Assembly: GCF_000484535.1 (NCBI RefSeq)
Contig: NC_022600.1
Location: 1,116,001 to 1,180,000 of the forward strand
DNA from: Gloeobacter kilaueensis JS1
GTDB taxonomy: Bacteria > Cyanobacteriota > Cyanobacteriia > Gloeobacterales > Gloeobacteraceae
Direction of reading: 5' to 3'
Length of the DNA stretch: 64,000 nt
The position numbers and the translations under genes are program-made. Position 1 is the first letter of the stretch. The number at the start of each line of letters is the position of its first letter. Below, in pieces: positions 27,369 to 37,169 of the stretch. The notes beneath the pieces are model-generated. The model ran no database searches. It was not told where the DNA came from and saw only the letters and a program-made list of their open reading frames with translations.

Positions 27369-27551
27369 TTATAGATCTGGGGGCAGTTCTGATTCAGGAG
27401 CACAGGCACTACCGTAGATGCGCTCCAGGCGCGAGACGGCAGCGCGGTGTAAAAACTGGTCGCCCCGCATGAAGAGGTACTTTATCTGGGATTCGTCCTG
27501 CTCGGGCTGATCGGGATTGCGGTCGTCGTTGCTGAAGTTCGGGTGGCTCAT
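27369..27551 (-). CDS. Small hypothetical protein (60 aa)
   Basis: This is a hydrophilic 60-residue frame with an acidic, Asp/Asn-rich N-terminus and a helix-like LFMRGDQFLHRAAVSRLERIY. It fills the gap between ribD and rarA and shows no known domain. The Shine-Dalgarno is weak (ACGAAG). It has a protein-like composition, but it is short enough that chance cannot be excluded. Confidence 0.45.
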   Translation of the reverse strand: MSHPNFSNDDRNPDQPEQDESQIKYLFMRGDQFLHRAAVSRLERIYGSACAPESELPPDL

Positions 27552-27635
27552 CTTCGTGAATGCTCATGAAGTTAGATTAAAAAAAGCACAGCCTGGGCCG
27601 AAGCGCAAGAGTGCTGCGATTTGAAGATGAACTGT

Positions 27636-29840
27636 TTAGGCGGGATGGGCGCTCAGATAGGCGGTCGTGCTGGTCCAGGGCTTGAGCTGGTGCAGCAACT
27701 TTTGGACGAAGAGGCGGTGAACCTGCTCAACCTGCTCAGGCGCGAGCAGGGCAGCAAGCCGGGTCGCATAGCTGCTCGGAGCGGCACTGAACCACCGCTC
27801 GATGACGCTGGCGCTGATTCGTAGTTCCGAATCGAAGGAAGCAGTGACGATCTGAGCCTGCCAGCCCGCCGCTTCGGCGATGGAGCGCAGATCGGCGGCC
27901 TGCCAGGCAAGCAGCGGGTCGCTGCGGTACAGTTCCTCCTCCGCGTCGATGAGCCGCCTGTAAAGTGCCTGCGGTAGCCAGCCGGGGTCAAACAACTGGT
28001 AGAGCCTCTGGCCCTGGGAGGGGAGGTTCTCGGCCAGGACGAGCCTACCGGCGGGGGCGATCAGCGCCTGCCAGTTCTGGAGAAGGCTCTGCCTGTCGTG
28101 TATCGATTTGAGGGCGTTGCGCCCGACGATGCGATCGAAGCGCAGGCCGGGGGTGTGGGCAGCGATTGCCTCGCTGAGACGGTCTACTTCTGCGACGAGC
28201 ACGATTGGTCGGCCTGACGCACCGAGAGCCTGGGCCTGGTTGGTGAGAGCGGCAGCGTCGGCAGCACCCCCGGTGCAGGCGTAGACGCCCCCACCGGGGG
28301 TGCGGCGGATCGCCTCCCAGACGAGCAGACCGCTACCGGCTGCTACGTCCAGGATGACGTGGTGGCGCTCGGGTGCTGCCAGATCGAACAGGCGGTCGCG
28401 CAGTTGGCCCAACTGTTCGCCGGTCCGGCTGAGGGTGCGCTGCAGCCAGCGCTCGTCCGCCCGATCGAGGGGTGAGCCGGCGTACACCGGCTCGGTTGGG
28501 CTAGTAGTCTCAAGCAGGGCCGCCAGTTGGGCCTCGCGACGGCGGGCCACCGCCGATTGGATCTGGGCTTCGTAGCCTTGATCGCCGGGCTGATAAAAAA
28601 GCTGGCCCTGCAGGCTGGTGGGCAGGTACTGCTGTGCGACCCAGTGATCGCGGTAGGCGTGGGGATAGAGATACCCCTGGCCGTGGCCAAACCCTTCGCC
28701 GTCGCGGTTGCCGTCCCTGAGGGGGTTGGGAATATCGCTGGAGCGCTCGCGTTCCACCGCTGCGAGAGCGTCGAAGAAGGCCATCGTGCTGTTGGACTTG
28801 GCGGCGGTGGCAAGATAAAGCGTCGCCTGGGCCAGGGGATAGCGCCCCTCCGGCAGGCCGATGCGGTCAAACGATTCGGCGCAGGCAGCGACTACCGCCA
28901 CTGCCTGGGGATCGGCAAGGCCCACGTCCTCGCTTGCCAGGATCAACAGCCGCCGGAAGATAAAGCGCGGATCTTCACCGGCGTAGATCATCCGTGCCAG
29001 CCAGTAGAGCGCCGCGTCCGGATCGGAGCCGCGCACGCTCTTGATAAAGGCGCTGATCGTATCGAAGTGGGCGTCCCCTTCTTTGTCGTAGAGGACCGCC
29101 CGGCGCTGGATCGACTCTTCGGCGACGGCAAGAGTGATTTCGATCGTCCCTTCGGCATCGGGGGGTGTCGTCTCGACGGCCAGTTCCAATGCGTTTAAGA
29201 GGGTGCGCGCATCGCCCCCGGCCACGTCCACCAGATGCTCCAGGGCGGCGGGTTCGAGCCTGACGCTCCGATGGCCGTAGCCGCGATCGAGATCGCTCAG
29301 CGCCTGGTGGGCGACGGCGCACAGATCCTCTGGCTCCAGCAGTTTGAGCTGAAACAGGCGCGAGCGGCTTACCAGTGCCTTGTTGACCTCGAAGTAGGGA
29401 TTTTCGGTGGTTGCTCCCACCAGCACGATCGTGCCGTTCTCGACCCAGGGCAGCAGGGCATCCTGCTGGGCTTTGTTGAAGCGATGGACCTCGTCGATAA
29501 ATAGAATCGTCCGCTGGCCGTCCTTGGTGCGGCGCTCCTGGGCCTCAGCAATCGCAGCGCGGATGTCTTTGACACCGGCGAGCACGGCGTTGATCGCGAT
29601 GAAGTGGGCGCGGGTGGTGCCTGCGATGATGCGCGCCAGGGTGGTTTTGCCTGTGCCGGGCGGGCCGTAGAAGATAAGCGAGCTGAGCTGGTCAGCCTGG
29701 ATCGCTCTTCTGAGTAGACGACCAGGGCCGATGATCTGCTGCTGGCCTGCAAATTCGTCGAGGGTGCGCGGACGCATCCGGTCTGCGAGCGGTGCCTCCG
29801 CCTCCTGCCTGCGCCTGCGCTGCTGCTCGAATAGATCCAC
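27636..29840 (-). CDS. rarA: RarA/MgsA-type AAA ATPase fused to methyltransferase-like domain
   Basis: The N-terminal ~435 residues are a RarA replication-maintenance ATPase: Walker [13 protein letters not shown], Walker [12 protein letters not shown], sensor [11 protein letters not shown], and the MgsA C-terminal region with LPTSLQG. The last ~240 residues look like a Rossmann SAM-dependent methyltransferase ([16 protein letters not shown]). The same fusion is known in cyanobacteria. I start at GTG 29840 ([23 protein letters not shown]), the cyanobacterial N-terminus, 43 nt beyond the oppF stop; the frame is open upstream but without similarity. The total is 734 residues. RarA acts at stalled forks; the role of the fused domain is unknown. 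Confidence 0.88.
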   Translation of the reverse strand: MDLFEQQRRRRQEAEAPLADRMRPRTLDEFAGQQQIIGPGRLLRRAIQADQLSSLIFYGPPGTGKTTLARIIAGTTRAHFIAINAVLAGVKDIRAAIAEAQERRTKDGQRTILFIDEVHRFNKAQQDALLPWVENGTIVLVGATTENPYFEVNKALVSRSRLFQLKLLEPEDLCAVAHQALSDLDRGYGHRSVRLEPAALEHLVDVAGGDARTLLNALELAVETTPPDAEGTIEITLAVAEESIQRRAVLYDKEGDAHFDTISAFIKSVRGSDPDAALYWLARMIYAGEDPRFIFRRLLILASEDVGLADPQAVAVVAACAESFDRIGLPEGRYPLAQATLYLATAAKSNSTMAFFDALAAVERERSSDIPNPLRDGNRDGEGFGHGQGYLYPHAYRDHWVAQQYLPTSLQGQLFYQPGDQGYEAQIQSAVARRREAQLAALLETTSPTEPVYAGSPLDRADERWLQRTLSRTGEQLGQLRDRLFDLAAPERHHVILDVAAGSGLLVWEAIRRTPGGGVYACTGGAADAAALTNQAQALGASGRPIVLVAEVDRLSEAIAAHTPGLRFDRIVGRNALKSIHDRQSLLQNWQALIAPAGRLVLAENLPSQGQRLYQLFDPGWLPQALYRRLIDAEEELYRSDPLLAWQAADLRSIAEAAGWQAQIVTASFDSELRISASVIERWFSAAPSSYATRLAALLAPEQVEQVHRLFVQKLLHQLKPWTSTTAYLSAHPA

Positions 29841-29883
29841 GTGGGTCTGATACTCTGGCGGGACATGGACGCCTGAACATATC

Positions 29884-30927
29884 CTAACCTCCGACAGCTC
29901 TGGTTTCAGGCGGCGGAACCCTGCCGTGCTGGGGAGATTCGAGCAAAAAGCAGGCGGCTTTATGGCCATCGCCCGCGTCGATCAAGGCGGGTTCTTCGCT
30001 GCGGCAACGATCCATGACGCAGGGGCAGCGGGTATGGAAGCGGCAACCGGCAGGCGGGTTAATTGGGCTTGGCACATCGCCTGCAAGTACGATCCGGCGG
30101 CGGGTGCGCTCGATGGTCGGGTCGGGTACGGGAACGGCGGAGATGAGCGCCTGGGTGTAGGGGTGCAGGGGGCGGCGGTAGATGTCGCGGCTGGGGGCGA
30201 TCTCGACCAGTTTGCCCAGGTACATCACCGCTGTCCGGTCGCTGATGTGGCGCACGGCCCGCAGGTCGTGGGAGATAAAGAGAGTCGTCAGGCCCAGATC
30301 GCGGCGCAGTTGGGCCAGCAGATTGAGAATCTGGGCCTGAATCGAGACGTCGAGGGCGGCGATCGGCTCGTCGGCGACGATAAATTCGGGCCGCCCCGCC
30401 AGGGCACGGGCGATACCGATGCGCTGGCGCTGGCCACCAGAAAACTCGTGGGGATAGCGCCGAATAAAGGCGGGGTTAAGGCCCACCGTCTGCATCAACT
30501 CCTGCACGCGGCGATCGAGGGCGGGCCTGGGCATCGGCTCGAAGAGGCGAATCGGCTCGGCGATGATACTGCCTGCGGTCAGGCGCGGGTTGAGCGAGGC
30601 GTAAGGATCTTGAAAGACCATCTGCAGGTGGCGGCGCACCGAGCGCAGCCGGGCGGCGCTCAAAGTCGTGAGGTCAGTGCCCCGGTAGGAGATCCGGCCT
30701 GCAGTAGCAGGGACCAGCTGCAGAATTGCCCGGCCCAGGGTCGATTTGCCGCAGCCCGATTCGCCCACCAGACCCAGCGTCTCCCCCGGCCAGATGTCGA
30801 GGCTGAGCCCGTCGATCGCCCGGATCACCTTTGGGGCTGCCTGGCCCACGAAGCGGTCGAGCCTGCCCGGTGAGCCGGCCTGAAAGTGAACTTTTAGATC
30901 CTCGATCGCAATCAGCGCTTCAGACAC
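29884..30927 (-). CDS. oppF: Peptide ABC transporter ATPase OppF
   Basis: This 347-residue ATPase has Walker [10 protein letters not shown], signature FSGGQRQR, Walker [13 protein letters not shown] and a C-terminal oligopeptide-transporter extension with CPCVMDRC. It powers the importer encoded upstream. The GTG start at 30927 has GGAG about 8 nt upstream and overlaps the oppD end by 8 nt. Confidence 0.92.
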   Translation of the reverse strand: MSEALIAIEDLKVHFQAGSPGRLDRFVGQAAPKVIRAIDGLSLDIWPGETLGLVGESGCGKSTLGRAILQLVPATAGRISYRGTDLTTLSAARLRSVRRHLQMVFQDPYASLNPRLTAGSIIAEPIRLFEPMPRPALDRRVQELMQTVGLNPAFIRRYPHEFSGGQRQRIGIARALAGRPEFIVADEPIAALDVSIQAQILNLLAQLRRDLGLTTLFISHDLRAVRHISDRTAVMYLGKLVEIAPSRDIYRRPLHPYTQALISAVPVPDPTIERTRRRIVLAGDVPSPINPPAGCRFHTRCPCVMDRCRSEEPALIDAGDGHKAACFLLESPQHGRVPPPETRAVGG

Positions 30928-31903
30928 GGGTCTCACTCCGCAGGTTGAGCCAGCAGGCGGAGCGGTGGGCCGCCGCCACCGTCACCAGGCCGGGCGGCTC
31001 GCAGCAGCGCTCGAAGGCGTGGGCGCAGCGGGGCGAAAAGGCGCACCCGGCAGGCAATCTGCTCAGATCCGGCGGCAGGCCGGGAATCTGAAAAAGTTCG
31101 TCTCGATCTTGATTGGGGTCCGGCATCGAGCGCAGCAGGCCCTGGGTATACGGATGGGCTGGGGCGGCAAAAAGCGGGGCGGTCGGAGCCGATTCGACCA
31201 GCCTGCCCGCGTACATCACCGCCACCCGATCGGCCATGCCCGCCACCACCCCCAGGTCGTGGGTGATCAAGATCACGGCGGTGCCGAGGCGCGCTTTGAG
31301 GTCTTTGATCAGCTCCAGAATCTGGGCCTGGATCGTCACATCGAGGGCAGTGGTGGGTTCGTCGGCGATGAGCAGCTGAGGGTTGCAGCTGAGGGCCATG
31401 GCGATCATCACCCGCTGGCGCATTCCACCGGAGAACTGGTGCGGATAGTCGTCTACCCGGCCTGCCGCATCAGGGATGCCCACCAGTTCCAGCATCTCAA
31501 TTGCCCGGTTGCGGGCCGCCCGGCGGCCCAGGCCCAGGTGCAATTCGGAGATCTCGCTGAGTTGCCGGGAGATGCGCAAAAAAGGATTGAGCGAACTCAT
31601 CGGGTCCTGAAAGATCATCGCCACCCGTTTGCCCCGGATGCTCCGCATCTGCCGGTCGCTCAAGCGCAGAAGATCCTGGCCGTCGAAGATTACCTGACCG
31701 CCTTTGATCTGGCCGGGCGGCGTCGGGATGAGCCTGAGGATCGATAAACTGGTGACCGACTTGCCACTGCCGGATTCGCCGACGATGCCGAGCGTCTCGC
31801 CCGCCGCAAGGTCGAAGCTGACCCGATCGACCGCCTTTATCTCGCCCTCGCGGGTAAAAAATGACGTTTGCAGCTCGCGCACAGAAAGGAGTGGATCGCT
31901 CAT
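30920..31903 (-). CDS. oppD: Peptide ABC transporter ATPase OppD
   Basis: The 327-residue protein has Walker [10 protein letters not shown], signature FSGGMRQRV, Walker [13 protein letters not shown] and the oligopeptide_HPY tail [15 protein letters not shown]. It pairs with OppF, as usual in Opp/Dpp systems, and starts 17 nt after the oppC stop. Confidence 0.93.
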   Translation of the reverse strand: MSDPLLSVRELQTSFFTREGEIKAVDRVSFDLAAGETLGIVGESGSGKSVTSLSILRLIPTPPGQIKGGQVIFDGQDLLRLSDRQMRSIRGKRVAMIFQDPMSSLNPFLRISRQLSEISELHLGLGRRAARNRAIEMLELVGIPDAAGRVDDYPHQFSGGMRQRVMIAMALSCNPQLLIADEPTTALDVTIQAQILELIKDLKARLGTAVILITHDLGVVAGMADRVAVMYAGRLVESAPTAPLFAAPAHPYTQGLLRSMPDPNQDRDELFQIPGLPPDLSRLPAGCAFSPRCAHAFERCCEPPGLVTVAAAHRSACWLNLRSETRV

Positions 31904-31920
31904 GGCGGGTGGTTTTGGGC

Positions 31921-32826
31921 TCAGTCGGCCCGCGATTGGGGATCGAGGGCGTCGCGCAGGCCGTCGCCCAAAAAATTCAAGCTAAAGAGGGTCGCAGTCA
32001 TCAGTAGCCCCGGAAAAAGCAGGTGCCAGGGGTAGACCGAGATCGCCCCCACCCCCTCCTGCACGAGGGTGCCCCAACTGGAGAGGGGCGGCTGGACCCC
32101 CAGGCCGAGAAAGCTCAAGAACGCCTCGGTGAGCATGACGCTCGGGATTGTAAGGGTCGTGTAGACGATCACCGGCCCCAGGGTGTTCGGAACGATGTGG
32201 CGAAAGATGATCTGCCCAGTGCCGACGCCGATGGCGCGGGCCGCCTCGACGAACTCGCGATTTTTGATCGAGAGCACCTGGCCGCGCACGATGCGGGCCA
32301 TCGTGAGCCAGGAGATCGCCCCTAACATGCCAAAGAGCACGAACAGGTCTTTGCTGAAGAAGGCAAGCAGGACGATGATGAGAAAAATATCCGGCAGCGA
32401 GTAAAGAATATCGACAAACCGCATCATCGCCTCGTCCACCCTTCCCCCGAGGTAGCCTGCCACCGCCCCGTAGGTGACGCCGATAACCAGGCTCACCACC
32501 GAGGCGACCACCGCCACCAGAAGCGAGATCTGTCCCCCCACCAGCGAGCGGACCAGTAGATCCCGGCCCAACTGGTCGGTGCCGAACCAGTGGGCCGGGC
32601 CGGGCGGCTGGTAGACGGCGGCAGCGTCGGTGAGTTCGTAGGTGTAGCCCCAGGTAAGAGCGATGATCTTTGGCCCGAGCAGCACGGCGATCAAGATGAT
32701 CGAAAAGACGATCCCGCTCGCTACCGCCAGTTTGTTGCGCAGTAGCCGCCGCCAGGCATCCTGCCAGAGGCTGCTGCCTTTTACGGGTTCAAATGGTGTT
32801 TCGACGGGGGAGGAGGACGTTTGCAT
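31921..32826 (-). CDS. oppC: Peptide ABC transporter permease OppC
   Basis: The 301-residue permease has an N-terminal cytoplasmic segment and a first helix (LAVASGIVFSIILIAVLL), GTDQLGRDLLVRSLVGG, five further helices and the EAA loop EAARAIGVGTGQIIFRHIVPN. It starts 6 nt after oppB. Confidence 0.93.
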   Translation of the reverse strand: MQTSSSPVETPFEPVKGSSLWQDAWRRLLRNKLAVASGIVFSIILIAVLLGPKIIALTWGYTYELTDAAAVYQPPGPAHWFGTDQLGRDLLVRSLVGGQISLLVAVVASVVSLVIGVTYGAVAGYLGGRVDEAMMRFVDILYSLPDIFLIIVLLAFFSKDLFVLFGMLGAISWLTMARIVRGQVLSIKNREFVEAARAIGVGTGQIIFRHIVPNTLGPVIVYTTLTIPSVMLTEAFLSFLGLGVQPPLSSWGTLVQEGVGAISVYPWHLLFPGLLMTATLFSLNFLGDGLRDALDPQSRAD

Positions 32827-32832
32827 GGGCGG

Positions 32833-33753
32833 TCACTTGTAGGCGATGCGCGGATCGATGAGCGCGTAGACGATATCGACGAGCAAGTTGAGCACGGTGA
32901 GCAGGCTTGCCACCACCAGGGTGACGCCGACGACGATAAAGCTGTCGCGGGCGTTGGCGGCCTCGATAAAAAAGTTACCGAGGCCGGGGATCAAAAACAG
33001 TTTTTCGACGACGATCGTGCCGCCGAGCAAAAAGGCGAGGGCCGGGCCGGAGTAGGAGACCACCGGCAGGATGCTGCCTTTGAGGGCGTGGCGCAGCAGA
33101 ACCGTACTCTCGCTGAGCCCCTTGGCGCGGGCGGTGCGGATGTAGTCGGAGCGCAGCACCTCCACCAGACCGCTCCTGGTGAGCCGGGCGATGTAGGCGG
33201 TGTAGAGGGCGCTCAGGGTAAAAGCAGGCAAGATCAAGTGGGCGAGATCGCCCCAGCGGGCGGGGGGCAACAGATACAGCGACAGCGACAGGCCGATGAC
33301 CAGAATCGGCCCCAGCACAAAGTTGGGAATCGAGACGCCGAGTACAGCCACCGCCATCGCCCCGTAATCGACCAGCGTGTTCTGGCGCAGGGCGGCGACG
33401 ATGCCGATGCCCAGGCCGAGAACGAGGGCAATCAGGTAGGCCGTCGCCCCCAGGATCATCGAGTTGGGTAGACCCTGGGCGATCACGTCGGTGACGCTCC
33501 GATCGAGGTAGCGGGTAGAAGGCCCGAGATCGAAGTGAAAAAGTACCCGATTCATGTAATTGAAGTACTGCACCGGCAGGGGTTTGTCGAGGCCGTACTT
33601 CTGGTTGAGCCTTTCGATCACCGCCGGGGGATAGGCGCGCTCCTCGCTAAAAGGACCGCCGGGGGCCAGGCGGACCAAAAAAAAGCTGATCGTGATCACC
33701 GTAAGCAGAACGGGAATGGCGAGCAGCAGGCGTCTGAGGATGAATTTGAGCAT
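32833..33753 (-). CDS. oppB: Peptide ABC transporter permease OppB
   Basis: This 306-residue permease begins MLKFILRRLLLAIPVLLTV and has the conserved YGLDKPLPVQYFNYM stretch and the EAA-like RTARAKGLSESTVLLRHALKG. ATG 33753 was chosen over the upstream open frame, which lies inside the oppA end. The gene starts 10 nt after the oppA stop. Confidence 0.93.
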   Translation of the reverse strand: MLKFILRRLLLAIPVLLTVITISFFLVRLAPGGPFSEERAYPPAVIERLNQKYGLDKPLPVQYFNYMNRVLFHFDLGPSTRYLDRSVTDVIAQGLPNSMILGATAYLIALVLGLGIGIVAALRQNTLVDYGAMAVAVLGVSIPNFVLGPILVIGLSLSLYLLPPARWGDLAHLILPAFTLSALYTAYIARLTRSGLVEVLRSDYIRTARAKGLSESTVLLRHALKGSILPVVSYSGPALAFLLGGTIVVEKLFLIPGLGNFFIEAANARDSFIVVGVTLVVASLLTVLNLLVDIVYALIDPRIAYK

Positions 33754-33763
33754 GGCGGCAGGT

Positions 33764-35425
33764 TCAGGGTGTGGGGGCGATCGGATGCTGTTGCCAGTCG
33801 CGGTCGATCCAGACAAACTTGAAGGGATGCTGATCGAGCAGGTTCGGATACCAGCCTGCAACCCAGGGCTTTTTCATATAGCTCAGAGCATAAAAGTAGA
33901 TCGGGATCACCGGCACCTGATCGAGCAGATAGCTTTCGGCGCGGGCCAGTAGCTGGTTGCGCCGTTCTTCGTTCGGCTCGGCGTTGGCCTGGGTCATCAG
34001 CCGGGTGTACTTTGGATCGGTCCAACCGGCGTGGTTGTTGAGCGTGTCCTCGCTCATCAGATCTAAAAAAGTGCTCGGATCGATGTAATCGCCCGTCCAG
34101 GCGTCGCGGGCCACATCGAAGTCGCGCCGCTCGCGCCGGGCCTGGAAGGTCTGCCATTCTTCGTTCTGCAACTCGACTTTGATGTGCAGTTGCTGCTTCC
34201 ACATCTGCTGGACGGCCTGGGCGACGGTGCGGTGGACCTCGGCGGTGTTGAAGGCGATCGTTATTTTTGGGAACCCCCGGCCATCCGGATAGCCCGCCTG
34301 GGCGAGCAGACGGCGGGCCAGAGCGGGGTCGTAGCCCGGCCCGGTTGGCGGTCGGTAGCCCGGCACCCCCGGCGGCACAAAGGTCGTCGCCGCCACCTCG
34401 CCTCGACCGATAAATTCCTCGGCGATCGCCCGCTTGTCGATAGCGAGGTTCAGCGCCCGGCGGACCAGCACGTTGTCGAAGGGTTTGCGCCTGACGTTGA
34501 GATCGTAGTAGTAGTTCGTGAAGAATGCGCCCCCCTGGTAGTCCCGGTAGCGGCGCAACTGGCGGATGAGCGGGGCCGGCAGCGTGTTGCTGAAGAGGGC
34601 GTCAGCCTCACCGGCCCGGTAGAGATTGGCGTTCTGCGATTCTTCTTGAACCGGCAGGAGCACTACTTTGTCGAGTCTGACCTGGGCCCGGTCCCAGTAG
34701 GTCGGGCTTTTGGTGAGGACTACCTGGCTGTAGGGCGTCGCCTCGGCGATGCGAAAGGGGCCGTTGCCCACAAAATGATCCGGCTGGGTCCAGCGGTCGC
34801 CCCAGCGCTCGATCGCCCGGCGCGGCACGACCGTAAAGGCGTAGTGGGGCGTCATCTTGACAAAAAAAGCGGTGGGCCGCTCCATCTCGACGCGCAGGGT
34901 GTAGTCGTCCACCGCCCGCACCCCCAGGTCCGCCGGGGTGTACTTGCGCCCATCCGGACGCACCCGCCCCTCGGCGATCGCCTGGGCGTTTTTGACGTAG
35001 TACATCAAGTTGGCGTAGGGCGAGGCGGTGGCCGGATCGATGATCCGCCGCCAGCTCCAGACAAAATCGTGGGCTGTGACCGGTGTGCCGTCGCTGAAGC
35101 GGGCGTCGTGGCGCAGAAAAAAAGTCCAGACGCTCGCCGTCTTGTTGGTCCGCCAGCGCAGCGCTGTGGCCGGTCGGGGTGCGAGGGTCTTCGGGTCGTA
35201 GCCGGTCAACCCCTCGTAGACGCTACCGAAGATATGCTGCTCCGGGATACCGGCGGATTTGTGGGGATCGAACGAGCGCGGTTCCGGGCCGTTGCCTACA
35301 TAAAGCACGTTTTCGGCAGGGGGAACCAGCCGACCAAAGTACAGCGCGTCGGCGGTCGAGGCGGTGCAACCGGCCAGGGCCAGGGCCGCGAGGGCGAGCA
35401 CAATTTTAGAGGGTTTTGCGTTCAC
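33764..35425 (-). CDS. oppA: Peptide-binding lipoprotein OppA
   Basis: This 553-residue SBP_bac_5 family protein has a lipobox (LALAGC, Cys at about 19) and the core motifs VGNGPEPRSFDPHK, IFGSVYEGLTGYDP and DPSTFLDLMSED. The start is GTG 35425, which overlaps the cyanophycinase 3' end by 20 nt. It would deliver short peptides to OppBCDF. Position after cphB suggests cyanophycin-derived dipeptides as a possible ligand; sequence alone cannot prove specificity. Confidence 0.9.
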   Translation of the reverse strand: MNAKPSKIVLALAALALAGCTASTADALYFGRLVPPAENVLYVGNGPEPRSFDPHKSAGIPEQHIFGSVYEGLTGYDPKTLAPRPATALRWRTNKTASVWTFFLRHDARFSDGTPVTAHDFVWSWRRIIDPATASPYANLMYYVKNAQAIAEGRVRPDGRKYTPADLGVRAVDDYTLRVEMERPTAFFVKMTPHYAFTVVPRRAIERWGDRWTQPDHFVGNGPFRIAEATPYSQVVLTKSPTYWDRAQVRLDKVVLLPVQEESQNANLYRAGEADALFSNTLPAPLIRQLRRYRDYQGGAFFTNYYYDLNVRRKPFDNVLVRRALNLAIDKRAIAEEFIGRGEVAATTFVPPGVPGYRPPTGPGYDPALARRLLAQAGYPDGRGFPKITIAFNTAEVHRTVAQAVQQMWKQQLHIKVELQNEEWQTFQARRERRDFDVARDAWTGDYIDPSTFLDLMSEDTLNNHAGWTDPKYTRLMTQANAEPNEERRNQLLARAESYLLDQVPVIPIYFYALSYMKKPWVAGWYPNLLDQHPFKFVWIDRDWQQHPIAPTP

Positions 35426-36245
35426 GGAGGTTGTAGCGCAGTCCCTGGGCCATCACCGACAGTCTGAAGCTGCCGACGCTGAGCGGTTGATACGCCTGGA
35501 TCTCGTTGATTGTGTTGTAGATCAGTTCGCTGCCATCGACGATCGTGACCGTCCCCTCGCCGATCACCTCCAGCGTGCCTTCCGCGTGCAGAATGCAGGC
35601 TGTATTTTCATCGATGCCGATACCCAGACAATCGGGCCGGGCCGCCACCGCCGTCATCAGCCTGGGCAGACGATTGCGGTTGTGGAAGTGCTGATCGACA
35701 ATTACATTCTTTAGAATCCCCAGCCCTTCGGAAAGTTCCACGATGTTGCGCTTGGGTGCCTCGCCGCTGTAGCCACGGGCGATCATGCAGGCACCCAGGG
35801 CTGACGCTCCGGCGCTCGTACCTGCGAGTACAAGCTGCCCTAGAATCGAGCCCTGTTGCATTGCCCGCGCCAGAGCGCTGTGGGCGATCAGGTTGCACAG
35901 CCGCACCTGATCGCCGCCGGTCATAAAGACACCGCTGCTGGCGCGCACCCGCTCGACAGTTTCTACGAGATCTGCCTCGAAGCGGCTTGTGATGTTGAGC
36001 ACATCGACCTTTGCCGCCCCCATCTGCACGAAGACGAGCCGGTAGACCTCCGCTAAGATCTCGGGCATACTCGACGCGCTCGGAATGATCAAAATCCGGG
36101 CCTGGGGACCACCTGCAATCGTAAAAAAAGTTTTGAGGATGCTTTTTTCGCGTTCCTTGTCCTCTGCGCCACCGATGACGACGAGTGGACTGCCCTGCGG
36201 ATAGATACGCGGCTGTTGATCGAGCGTCGGCAGCGGTTGCACCAA
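35406..36245 (-). CDS. cphB: Cyanophycinase
   Basis: This 279-residue S51-type serine peptidase would cleave cyanophycin (poly-Asp backbone with Arg side chains) into beta-Asp-Arg dipeptides. The nucleophile elbow is AGTSAGAS with Ser144; FMTGGDQVRL and DQHFHNRNRLPRL are the other family motifs, and VVIGGAEDKE marks the N-terminus. No secretion signal is visible, so it would act in the cytoplasm. It heads a cphB-oppABCDF operon by overlap and common strand. No cyanophycin synthetase gene is in the window. Confidence 0.92.
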   Translation of the reverse strand: MVQPLPTLDQQPRIYPQGSPLVVIGGAEDKEREKSILKTFFTIAGGPQARILIIPSASSMPEILAEVYRLVFVQMGAAKVDVLNITSRFEADLVETVERVRASSGVFMTGGDQVRLCNLIAHSALARAMQQGSILGQLVLAGTSAGASALGACMIARGYSGEAPKRNIVELSEGLGILKNVIVDQHFHNRNRLPRLMTAVAARPDCLGIGIDENTACILHAEGTLEVIGEGTVTIVDGSELIYNTINEIQAYQPLSVGSFRLSVMAQGLRYNLRERKTL

Positions 36246-36268
36246 ATGACCTTCACCTTCCGATTCAA

Positions 36269-36288
36269 ATGCTGGTGGGCACCAGCAT
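36269..36288. promoter_or_regulatory. Inverted repeat between cphB and the response regulator
   Basis: ATGCTGGT (36269-36276) and ACCAGCAT (36281-36288) are perfect 8-bp arms around GGGC, 24 nt upstream of the cphB start and 81 nt upstream of the regulator start. It may be an operator or a transcript hairpin; no protein is assigned. Confidence 0.45.
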
Positions 36289-36368
36289 CTAGCCTACCCC
36301 AAGCTGGCGAGTCCCAGGCAGCGGGCTACGGTGGATGGTAGGATATTCTCGCCTGCAGAGGATCTCGA

Positions 36369-37073
36369 ATGGAATCGACCGTGAACCGCCAGACCGTGCT
36401 GGTCGTCGATGACGCCGAACTGATCCGCGAGACGGTAGGTATGGCTCTTGGCGAAGAAGGCTACAGCGTCGTTCTGGCAGAAGATGGCCGTCAGGCGCTC
36501 GAACTGATGCGCAGCACCGACGAAGTCGATCTGATCGTGCTCGATCTGATGCTGCCCCACCTCAATGGCCTCGATCTGTGCCGGTTGTTGCGCCGCGAGG
36601 GCAACGGGGTGCCGATCTTGATGCTGACGGCCAAGGCCGCTGAAACTGACCGGGTGGTGGGTCTCGAAGTGGGTGCGGACGACTACCTGGCCAAGCCCTT
36701 CGGGATGCGCGAGCTGGTTGCCCGTTGCCGGGCGGTGCTGCGCCGCCATTCGCGCACCCAGGCGCTCGACGAGCACGCCACCCTGCGCTGCGGGGATCTC
36801 TGGATGAACACCCAGGAATGCCGGGTAAACGTGCGCGGTGTGGCGAGCGACCTGTCGCCCAAAGAATTTCGGTTGCTGGAACTCTTTATGCGCAACCCCC
36901 GCCGGGTCTGGTCGCGCGAACAGCTCATCGAGCGCGTCTGGGGACCAGATTTTATGGGCGACAGCAAGACCGTCGATGTGCATATCCGCTGGTTGCGCGA
37001 AAAGCTCGAAAAAGACCCGAGCCGCCCCGAGTACCTGGTGACGGTGCGGGGCTTCGGCTACCGCTTCGGCTGA
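36369..37073 (+). CDS. OmpR/PhoB-family response regulator (orphan)
   Basis: The 234-residue protein has a receiver with acidic pocket VVDDAE, phosphoacceptor Asp59 in VLDLMLPHLNG and lysine in LAKPFGMRE. A winged-helix domain follows with LSPKEFRLLELFMRNP, VDVHIRWLREKLE and VTVRGFGYRFG. ATG 36369 has AGAGGA upstream. No histidine kinase adjoins it. Resemblance to the phosphate regulator SphR/PhoB or RpaB is possible but I cannot separate them by eye. It is divergent from the cphB-opp operon and could control it. Confidence 0.9.
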   Translation: MESTVNRQTVLVVDDAELIRETVGMALGEEGYSVVLAEDGRQALELMRSTDEVDLIVLDLMLPHLNGLDLCRLLRREGNGVPILMLTAKAAETDRVVGLEVGADDYLAKPFGMRELVARCRAVLRRHSRTQALDEHATLRCGDLWMNTQECRVNVRGVASDLSPKEFRLLELFMRNPRRVWSREQLIERVWGPDFMGDSKTVDVHIRWLREKLEKDPSRPEYLVTVRGFGYRFG

Positions 37074-37169
37074 TTCTAGACCCGCGTACATAATCCAAAA
37101 AGAAGAACGCATCGCGTGTATTTGCTGGGCCCGTCAAAGTTTGTATCGAGCAACGACAAAACAGCGCGA

